Assembly: GCA_011620785.1 (NCBI GenBank)
Contig: WOYM01000034.1
Coordinates: forward strand, 1 to 13,066
From: Methanothrix sp.
GTDB taxonomy: Archaea > Halobacteriota > Methanosarcinia > Methanotrichales > Methanotrichaceae
DNA: 13,066 bases
Direction of reading: 5' to 3'
The notes below the pieces were generated by a model. It did not search any database. It saw nothing but the letters and a program-made list of their open reading frames with translations, and had not been told where the DNA came from. This document shows, one piece after another, positions 7,823 to 13,011 of this stretch (the first letter of the stretch is position 1; every line of letters starts with the position of its first letter). A program made the position numbers and the translations under genes.

Positions 7823-9535
7823 CTACCTGTCAGATTCAGATGGGCAGCCGTCCATGCTTCCGGCAATTGCTACCGCATCCGCAATGTATACCCCTTCAAG
7901 AAGCGGAGTCAAAGTCTGGAATGTAGCATAGAAAGGCCCTCTCACCTTCACCCGGTATGGCTTGTCGCCTCCGTCGCTGATGACATACATCCCCATCTCG
8001 CCGCGCGGGTCCTCGACCCGATAGTAGGCCTCGCCTGCGGGAATCTTCTTGGGAATCTTGGCCTCGGTCTTTATCGGTCCGGAGGGGATTCTGTCCAGAC
8101 ATTGCTCTATGATATGAATGCTCTCCAGCATCTCCCTTAGAGTGCAATCGATTCTGTCCGCCGAATCGCCACGGGTTCCTGTGACGACCTTGAAGTCAAG
8201 CTCCGGATAGACCAGGATGGGGTCCTCAATTCTCATGTCATAAGGAACGCCAGCTGCCCTCAGCACCCTCCCTGCGCAGCCCATGCGTTTAGCGGTCTCG
8301 GGCGATATGGAGCCGATATTCTCCATCCTGGCATGGTAGATGGGATCCTGAGCGAAGAACTCAATGAACTCCTCGATCCTGGATTTCATGTAGGGCAGTA
8401 CCTTTCGGCAGTGCTCGTCAAAGCCCTCGGGAAGGTCGTTTCTTATCCCTCCAAAGCGGACGAATGTGTGAGTCAGCCTGGCCCCGGTGACGCTCTCGAT
8501 CAGAGAGATGATCTTCTCTCTGTCTATGATCATGTACTGCCAGGGAGCAAAGCCCACGCCAGCGATCAGAGTCAAAAACTCCCCTGTGCCTATCAGGTGG
8601 CTCTGGATTCTGGAGAGCTCCTCCAAGATGACCCGGATGTATTGCGCCCTCAAGGGAACCTCAAGGCCCAAAATCCTCTCCACTGCTCCACAGTAGCACT
8701 CGTTGTTGCTCAGGGAGGCGACGTAGCACATCCTGTCGGTATAGGTTATCCCCTGGAGCCAGGTTCTGTTCTCCATGATCTTCTCGATGCCCTTGTGGAC
8801 GTAACCGACATCGAGGAATGCTTTCTTTACCCTCTCTCCTTCAACCAGTATATCCAAGAGAAATGGCCCGGGAACCATGGCATGCTGCGGCCCCAGATGC
8901 ATGATCATCTCCGAGTCGGATTTGATCTCTGCTTCCTCCCTCTCCCGGAATGTGGGATATTTGGGCCTCTCGGTCACCACTGTCCCCGCCTCGATCTCGG
9001 CAGGAGTGGGCGGGATGTAGTATTCGGTATAGCCCTCCGGAGTGGTGATCTGCACCGCCCTTTCTCCAGTGGTCAGGTCAGGATAGCCCTTGAAATCCTT
9101 TCTCCAGGGCCAGGACCCGACCAATGGATCGGACAGAAGAAGAGGATATAGCTCTGGGTGCCCCTCGAAGTTGATGCCGAACATCTCCCAGATCTCTCTC
9201 TCATACCAGTTGGCATTCCAGTACATGTTGACCAGGGAAGGAACGGATGGATTGTCGCGTGGCGTTTTGACCTTCAGCATGGCCACCACCTTATGGACTC
9301 CATAGCTGGCCATAATCTCGACGACCTCCATCTCATTTCTGGCGATCCAGTCGACCCCTGCTGAACCTGCATAGTGATCGAAACCGAGCTTATCGGTCAT
9401 GTGCTTGCACACAGCCAGGATCTTCTTGGAGTCGATTGTGGCCCATAGCCTGCTGTCCGACTCCACTCTGGCGTCTGAAACCGCTCCAGGAAAGGCGGAC
9501 TGGATCGAGCTTAAGACCTCGCTTGCATTTGTCAA
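7823..9535 (-). CDS. fpoCD: FpoCD, fused NuoC-NuoD-type subunit
   Basis: One 570-residue protein joins the NuoC-type (30 kDa) and NuoD-type (49 kDa) subunits of the connecting arm. The C part (about 1-185) ends with the family signature EREIWEMFGINFEGHPELY (112-130), then a WRKDFKGY motif. The D part begins near residue 206 with MHLGPQHAMVPGPF and includes ENRTWLQGITYTDRMCY and an SDGGDKPYRVKVRGP stretch. Tyr271, equivalent to the catalytic-site Tyr87 of Thermus Nqo4, is kept. The His38 equivalent is Pro222. The C-terminus ends DGCPSESDR, so no Ni site of hydrogenase type exists. The fusion resembles E. coli NuoCD; Methanosarcina has separate genes. A longer frame opens at TTG 9553, but that codon overlaps the ribosome-binding site, so TTG 9535 is preferred. 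Confidence 0.94.
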   Translation of the reverse strand: MTNASEVLSSIQSAFPGAVSDARVESDSRLWATIDSKKILAVCKHMTDKLGFDHYAGSAGVDWIARNEMEVVEIMASYGVHKVVAMLKVKTPRDNPSVPSLVNMYWNANWYEREIWEMFGINFEGHPELYPLLLSDPLVGSWPWRKDFKGYPDLTTGERAVQITTPEGYTEYYIPPTPAEIEAGTVVTERPKYPTFREREEAEIKSDSEMIMHLGPQHAMVPGPFLLDILVEGERVKKAFLDVGYVHKGIEKIMENRTWLQGITYTDRMCYVASLSNNECYCGAVERILGLEVPLRAQYIRVILEELSRIQSHLIGTGEFLTLIAGVGFAPWQYMIIDREKIISLIESVTGARLTHTFVRFGGIRNDLPEGFDEHCRKVLPYMKSRIEEFIEFFAQDPIYHARMENIGSISPETAKRMGCAGRVLRAAGVPYDMRIEDPILVYPELDFKVVTGTRGDSADRIDCTLREMLESIHIIEQCLDRIPSGPIKTEAKIPKKIPAGEAYYRVEDPRGEMGMYVISDGGDKPYRVKVRGPFYATFQTLTPLLEGVYIADAVAIAGSMDGCPSESDR

Positions 9536-9543
9536 GAAAAGAT

Positions 9544-9551
9544 CCCTCCTC
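9544..9551 (-). promoter_or_regulatory. Ribosome-binding site that decides the fpoCD start
   Basis: GAGGAGGG on the minus strand directly follows the fpoB stop and lies eight bases before the TTG at 9535. The upstream in-frame TTG at 9553 would place these bases inside the coding sequence as Arg-Arg codons and leave no ribosome-binding site at that distance. The shorter fpoCD product is therefore better supported. Confidence 0.75.
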
Positions 9552-10122
9552 AATAGTCTCGCAAGTCCTTGCGCTGCTTGATCTTTTCCTGGAGATTCAT
9601 GAGCCCTTCAATGAACTGCTCAGGGCGTGGCGGACATCCGGGGATGTAGACATCAATGGGGAAATAGTCGCCTGTATTCTGCACGATGTTGTAGGAATCG
9701 TAGAACGGCCCACCGGATATGGAGCACTCGCCTATGGCTATGCACCACTTGGGCTCAGGCATGTTCTCCCAAAGGTTCTTGATGACCGGCAGGTACTTCC
9801 GGGTCAAGTAACCGGAGATGATCATCACATCTGTCTGTCGGGGGGTGTTTCTCGGAATGCATCCAAACCGGTCGCTGTCATAGGGTGCAGCGCCGAAGAC
9901 GAACATCTCCACACCACAACAGCCCATGGGCTGCATCAAAAAGTATACCGAGTTCTTTCTGCCCCAGTTGAAGATATTCTTGATGGGCCCCATCTGGATG
10001 ATCTCATGGATCTTCTCAGTGGTGGTGAACCAGACCTCAGTGACAGGCTGGCCGAATATAGTCCACTTCTCGATCTCCTCATCGATACATACAGGCACGG
10101 GTATGACATCGCTTATACCCAA
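9550..10122 (-). CDS. fpoB: FpoB, NuoB-type [4Fe-4S] N2 cluster subunit
   Basis: This 190-residue soluble subunit of the NuoB/PSST family carries the terminal cluster N2, which reduces the membrane carrier. The four ligands are visible: adjacent Cys68-Cys69 (MQPMGCCGVEMFVFGA), Cys133 (CIAIGECSISGG) and Cys163 (VYIPGCPPRPE). The RNTPRQTDVMIISG and MPEPKW motifs are also typical. The usual GSC around the third ligand reads GEC here. The first 45 residues are less conserved. The start is TTG at 10122, with AGGAGG seven bases upstream inside the end of fpoA; the two genes overlap by ten bases. With FpoCD and FpoH it forms the methanophenazine reduction site. Confidence 0.96.
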   Translation of the reverse strand: MGISDVIPVPVCIDEEIEKWTIFGQPVTEVWFTTTEKIHEIIQMGPIKNIFNWGRKNSVYFLMQPMGCCGVEMFVFGAAPYDSDRFGCIPRNTPRQTDVMIISGYLTRKYLPVIKNLWENMPEPKWCIAIGECSISGGPFYDSYNIVQNTGDYFPIDVYIPGCPPRPEQFIEGLMNLQEKIKQRKDLRDY

Positions 10123-10517
10123 CGCAAAGCCTCCTTCTTGATTGCATAAATCAGTCCAACCAGCAATACAATGATGAATAGGAGCATCTCGAAGACGGCA
10201 ATATTCATAGATCCGAAGACCATGAACTTTTGCATGGCTTCGTTCGCGTAGACATAGATCCAGGGGTATAAGAACAAAACCTCAACATCGAATATCACAA
10301 AAACGATTGCGAAAAGGTAATATTGAACGCTATACTGGATCTTGGCGTCGCGGATTGGTTTCAGCCCTCCTTCGTATATCGATAGCTTTTGGCGGCTAGG
10401 TTTATTCGGCGCTATGATTTTTATAGCTGCCAGAGCCGCAATGGGCACTATAGCTCCCATTATCAAAAATATAATAAGTGGTATATAATAAACCACTGCC
10501 ATCGGTTCGCCGGCCAT
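10113..10517 (-). CDS. fpoA: FpoA, NuoA-type membrane subunit
   Basis: This 134-residue protein with three predicted membrane helices belongs to the NuoA/ND3 family. The conserved part is YEGGLKPIRDAKIQYSVQYY followed by FVIFDVEVLFLYPW. The loop cysteine found in mitochondrial ND3 (YECG) is Gly here, and bacterial NuoA also varies at that spot. It is the first gene of the operon. The ATG at 10517 is supported by GGAGG at 10529-10525; a second in-frame ATG five codons later is less well placed. Only a short leader separates it from the candidate TATA element at 10560-10554. Confidence 0.94.
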   Translation of the reverse strand: MAGEPMAVVYYIPLIIFLIMGAIVPIAALAAIKIIAPNKPSRQKLSIYEGGLKPIRDAKIQYSVQYYLFAIVFVIFDVEVLFLYPWIYVYANEAMQKFMVFGSMNIAVFEMLLFIIVLLVGLIYAIKKEALRWV

Positions 10518-10650
10518 TGTTTATCCTCCGTAAAAGCTAAACATAAGGCCTGGTATAAAAGGTTTATGAGAAAAAATTTCGCGTTGCACAAGTTCAATAA
10601 CAATTTTCCAGGACTATTTGGCAGGCATTATCATCATTAAGGTGAATAAA
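10518..10650. promoter_or_regulatory. Divergent intergenic promoter region, fpoA / deoxyhypusine synthase
   Basis: These 133 AT-rich bases separate the two divergent transcription units. The clearest element is TATAAAA at 10554-10560 on the plus strand, which reads TTTTATA on the minus strand. For fpoA it would place the transcript start near 10530, immediately before GGAGG, giving a very short leader. For the plus-strand gene it would give a leader of about 70 bases. A second AT block, GAGAAAAAATTTCGCG (about 10569-10584), could hold another element. GGTGA at 10641-10645 is the ribosome-binding site of the plus-strand gene. TATA assignments are by eye. Confidence 0.45.
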
Positions 10651-11562
10651 ATGGATGCAGTACATCAGCTAAAGATCGAGCCGGGGATGAGCATAGATGC
10701 TCTGGTCAGGGGATGGAGCAAATGTGGCTTTGGAGCCAGAAGGCTGGCCCAGGCAGCGGACATATACGAAAGGATGCTTTCTGGAGATTTTACAAAATTT
10801 CTAACCCTATCGGGTGCCATGGTCCCGGCAGGGATGAGGCATGTGGTCTCAGATCTGATTCGGGGTGGCCATGTGGATGTGCTGGTGACAACCGGAGCGA
10901 ACCTGGTGCATGACATAATAGAGTCCTTCAGCTGCCACTCCCTGGGATGTGCCGAATCGGATGACTCCTCCCTCCGAACTTTAGGGGTGAGCCGGATCTA
11001 TGATGTATTCATCAGGGACGAGGACTTCGTGGCCTTCGAGGAGCTGATGCAAAGCATCCTTCCGGAAAGCGCTGAATCTATATCCGGCAGGCAATTGTTG
11101 AACATCCTGGGCAGCAGGATAAGTGACGAGCGGTCAATATTGCGCTCGGCATACGACATGGAGGTGCCCGTATTCTGTCCCGCTCTTCCCGACTCCATGA
11201 TCGGCCTGCAGGCCTGGATGTTCAGCCAGACGAAAAAGCTCTCTGTGGACGCATTTGCCGATATCAGGGAGATCGTCGACATCTGCTACAACAGCGAGAG
11301 GGCGGGAGTTGTGATCGTTGGAGGAGGGGTTCCCAAGAACTTCACCCTGCAGTCCATGCTGGTCACTCCCAACAGCTTTGATCTCGCGATTCAGCTCACC
11401 ACGGATACCCCTGAGAACGGAGGCTTGTCCGGGGCAACGCTATCCGAGGCCATCTCCTGGGGTAAGATATCGGAGAGCGCAAGCTATGTGACGGTTTACG
11501 GGGATGCGACAATTACCCTGCCTTTAATGGTGGGGGCGGCGCTGGAGAGGCTGAAAAAATAG
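10651..11562 (+). CDS. dys: Deoxyhypusine synthase family protein
   Basis: This 303-residue protein belongs to the family that transfers the aminobutyl group of spermidine to a lysine of translation factor aIF5A, using NAD, in the cytoplasm. It has VTTGANLVHDIIES for NAD binding, VPVFCPALPDSMIG, VIVGGGVPKNF, GGLSGATLSEA and SWGKI. Lys272 in SWGK aligns with the catalytic Lys329 of the human enzyme. The human motif GGGVVKHH contains active-site His288, which aligns with Asn here (GGGVPKNF). That residue and GGLSGAT also occur in DHS-like proteins, so a related polyamine transferase cannot be excluded. The start at ATG 10651 is preferred over an upstream TTG (10618) because GGTGA lies five bases before it. 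It is transcribed divergently from the fpo operon. Confidence 0.85.
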   Translation: MDAVHQLKIEPGMSIDALVRGWSKCGFGARRLAQAADIYERMLSGDFTKFLTLSGAMVPAGMRHVVSDLIRGGHVDVLVTTGANLVHDIIESFSCHSLGCAESDDSSLRTLGVSRIYDVFIRDEDFVAFEELMQSILPESAESISGRQLLNILGSRISDERSILRSAYDMEVPVFCPALPDSMIGLQAWMFSQTKKLSVDAFADIREIVDICYNSERAGVVIVGGGVPKNFTLQSMLVTPNSFDLAIQLTTDTPENGGLSGATLSEAISWGKISESASYVTVYGDATITLPLMVGAALERLKK

Positions 11563-11587
11563 GGATACGGAGAGAAGGCGGCCATTG

Positions 11588-11749
11588 ATGATCGAGCAGA
11601 TCGATTTTGAGAACCTGCCCATATCGGAGCTGAAGGCGGCAGAGACGGTCGAAGGCAAAGGGATGAAGATCCCGTACATAAGCTGCGTCGGCTCTCACAT
11701 GTGGAGGATGGAAAGCAAGGAGAGCGATATCGACCTGGTGATGATCTAG
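11588..11749 (+). pseudogene. Truncated nucleotidyltransferase (pol-beta superfamily) remnant
   Basis: This 53-codon frame encodes the start of a nucleotidyltransferase. GSHMWRMESKESDIDL (residues 35-50) matches the catalytic GS...DxD pattern of the pol-beta superfamily, with Gly35-Ser36 and Asp47/Asp49 present. The frame then stops at TAG immediately after the motif, where intact members continue for well over 100 residues, including the third carboxylate. No ribosome-binding site at good spacing precedes the ATG. I read it as a broken gene. The following 28-codon ORF could be its C-terminal end after an internal deletion. Confidence 0.6.
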
Positions 11750-11750
11750 G

Positions 11751-11837
11751 ATGCCGGAAAGGATTGAAGAGAAGAGGGAGTTCCTTTATCGGTATGAAGC
11801 GAGCTTATTTGAGGAGATGGTATGGAGATCGTTGTAG
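11751..11837 (+). other. 28-codon ORF overlapping the ubiX start
   Basis: The ORF begins one base after the nucleotidyltransferase remnant's stop and ends 16 bases inside ubiX in another frame. The peptide is charged and looks helical (EEKREFLYRYEASLFEEM). GAGGAG near its end is the likely ribosome-binding site of ubiX. It could be the C-terminal tail of the deleted nucleotidyltransferase, a small coupled leader for ubiX, or chance. No family is recognised. Confidence 0.3.
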
Positions 11838-12379
11838 GAATCAGCGGGGCTTCAGGAGTGCAGTATGGAATCCGGCTCCTGGAAGCTCTTAAGGCGAAGG
11901 GCTGCACCACCCACTTGATAATCACCGATTCAGCCCGAAAGATCATCGAGATAGAGACCAGTGCGCCGCCCCGAGAGGTGGAGAGGCTGGCGGCACATGT
12001 CTATGCCCCAAAAGATTTCTCCGCGCCGGTAGCCAGCGGATCGCATCTCTTCGACGCCCTCGTGGTCATCCCCTGCAGCATGGGAACCCTCTCAGGAATT
12101 GCCTGCGGCTCCTCGGATACTCTGATCACCCGCTGCGCCGACGTATGCCTGAAAGAGAAGAGGAGGTTGATTTTGGTCCCCAGGGAGACGCCTTTGAGCC
12201 TGATTCAGCTCCGCAATATGGTAGCTGCCAGCGAGGCAGGTGCAGTGATCTTGCCCGCCTGCCCCGCCTTCTACTCCCAGCCCAAAAGCCTTGCAGAGCT
12301 GGTGGATGTGCTGGTGGGAAGGGTGCTGGACCTCCTGGGCCTGGAGAATGACCTTTATAAAAGATGGGAAGGAAGTTGA
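11822..12379 (+). CDS. ubiX: UbiX-family flavin prenyltransferase
   Basis: This 185-residue cytoplasmic enzyme joins a dimethylallyl group to reduced FMN to make prenylated FMN, the cofactor of UbiD-type decarboxylases. Family hallmarks are GISGASGVQYGIRLLEAL at residues 6-23 (flavin binding), VIPCSMGTLSGIACGSSDTL, the LVPRETPLSLIQLRNM segment and ILPACPAFYSQPKSLAEL. The LVGRVLDLLGL end is also typical. The length is normal. The ATG at 11822 follows GAGGAG closely (11812-11817). No ubiD lies in the window. In an archaeon without ubiquinone the partner decarboxylase may act on another prenylated or aromatic acid. The transcription start is not obvious, and the gene may be read through from upstream. 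Confidence 0.95.
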   Translation: MEIVVGISGASGVQYGIRLLEALKAKGCTTHLIITDSARKIIEIETSAPPREVERLAAHVYAPKDFSAPVASGSHLFDALVVIPCSMGTLSGIACGSSDTLITRCADVCLKEKRRLILVPRETPLSLIQLRNMVAASEAGAVILPACPAFYSQPKSLAELVDVLVGRVLDLLGLENDLYKRWEGS

Positions 12380-12394
12380 AGGAAATGCTTATAA
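12354..12394 (+). promoter_or_regulatory. Candidate TATA elements for the small zinc-ribbon gene
   Basis: Two TATA-like sequences lie upstream of the 72-residue gene: TTTATAAA at 12354-12361, inside the ubiX 3' end, and CTTATAA at 12388-12394. The second would place a transcript start near 12418, just before GGTGA at 12419-12423. The first would start near 12385. Either indicates that this gene can be transcribed separately from ubiX. Confidence 0.4.
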
Positions 12395-12429
12395 CCGTGC
12401 GAATCAGTGCGAGTAAAAGGTGAAATTAG

Positions 12430-12648
12430 ATGAAGTGCGCCCTCTGTCTTGTTGAGAAGGAGACGGTTCCTGTCAAGCTCAACTTAGCCACTATTCACGG
12501 CCCCAATGATGAGATCTTCTATATCTGCAAAGAATGCCTGGACCTGGCCCATCAGGCCTATCTGGATAAGGACTTCCTGATTGTAAAAGGAGGGACAAAC
12601 GCAGCGCCCCATGGCGCACATGGAGATGCGCACGGCGCGCATCACTGA
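12430..12648 (+). CDS. Small two-CxxC zinc-ribbon-like protein with His-rich tail
   Basis: This 72-residue protein has Cys3/Cys6 (MKCALCLVEKE) and Cys33/Cys36 (FYICKECLDLAHQAYL), the spacing of a small zinc ribbon. It ends in a Gly-Ala-His repeat (residues 61-72, APHGAHGDAHGAHH) with six histidines. The tail could bind Zn, Ni or another soft metal; that is inference. The core may bind Zn structurally. The start has GGTGA at 12419-12423, six bases before ATG. It has its own candidate promoter and an oligo-T tract after the stop, so it looks like a single-gene transcript. I do not recognise a named family, and no neighbour points to a partner. Confidence 0.75.
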   Translation: MKCALCLVEKETVPVKLNLATIHGPNDEIFYICKECLDLAHQAYLDKDFLIVKGGTNAAPHGAHGDAHGAHH

Positions 12649-12651
12649 CTG

Positions 12652-12671
12652 ATTTTATTACCCTTTTCTTT
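12652..12671 (+). terminator. Oligo-T tract after the zinc-ribbon gene
   Basis: ATTTTATTACCCTTTTCTTT follows the stop codon within four bases. Short U-runs of this type terminate archaeal transcription. The assignment is by position and composition only. The tract overlaps the 3' end of the permease remnant on the other strand. Confidence 0.4.
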
Positions 12672-12916
12672 GCGGATCATCCGACTTGATATAGCGCATG
12701 CTAATTAGGGCAGCTAATGCCCCCAGGCCGCCCAGGCCGATGGCCATGACCCTGGTCTCCAGCTGTATCCGGCAAAGCCAAGAGAGACCGTAGCCGCCCC
12801 CACCACTCCGCTGAATACATAGATTCCTGCCCCAAAATTATGCCAACCCCGGATATGGTGACCTCAAGCAATCCCAGGGTGCGCTCCAGGCCTATCTTCT
12901 TTGCCACAGGCCTCAT
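12658..12916 (-). pseudogene. Decayed amino-acid permease (APC superfamily) remnant
   Basis: On the minus strand a frame from 12916 encodes KKIGLERTLGLLEV then TISGVGIILG, the start of an APC-type amino-acid/cationic permease. At the GGGG run (12833-12830) the expected AGIYVFSGVVGAA continues only after a one-base frame change, so a base is missing there. That second frame runs to a stop at 12714. A third frame, 12765-12658, reads VMAIGLGGLGALAALISMRY and ends KSDDPQRKG, like the last helix and cytoplasmic tail of a membrane protein. The first about 50 and last about 35 residues of a transporter thus seem joined with the roughly 350 middle residues lost. The family call rests on the N-terminal motif; the C-terminal assignment is inference. 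Confidence 0.6.
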
Positions 12917-12936
12917 AGGAAAGCACCAAGTAGACT

Positions 12937-12954
12937 CACTCCCTTCAGGGGGTG
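12937..12954. repeat. Short hairpin upstream of the permease remnant
   Basis: CACTCCC (12937-12943) can pair with GGGGGTG (12948-12954) across a TTCA loop, giving seven pairs with one G-T wobble. No U-run follows on either strand, so it is not an obvious terminator. Function unknown; it may be chance. Confidence 0.3.
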
Positions 12955-12963
12955 GGAGGAATT

Positions 12964-13011
12964 GGGTACACACCACGAATACTTTTACTGCGCACCAAAA
13001 GTATGTATCCC
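12964..13011. repeat. Imperfect inverted repeat around ATACTTTT/AAAAGTAT
   Basis: Perfect eight-base arms ATACTTTT (12979-12986) and AAAAGTAT (12997-13004) flank a ten-base loop that itself contains the palindrome TGCGCA (12989-12994). Outer arms GGGTAC (12964-12969) and GTATCCC (13005-13011) can also pair with one bulged T. The whole could be an operator, part of a bidirectional terminator or an end of a lost mobile element. None of these is proven. Confidence 0.45.

Noticed and set aside
8333..9151. Plus-strand ORF (272 codons) opposite fpoCD
   Set aside because: Antisense shadow; the minus strand carries conserved NuoC/NuoD motifs over the whole stretch.
10618..10650. Upstream TTG start adding 11 residues to the deoxyhypusine synthase
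   Set aside because: No ribosome-binding site precedes it, while GGTGA is correctly spaced before ATG 10651; the extra residues match no family feature.
12607..12648. GC-rich GGCGCACATGG...GCGCAC repeats as a regulatory palindrome
   Set aside because: They are explained by the Gly-Ala-His coding repeat at the end of the small zinc-ribbon gene.
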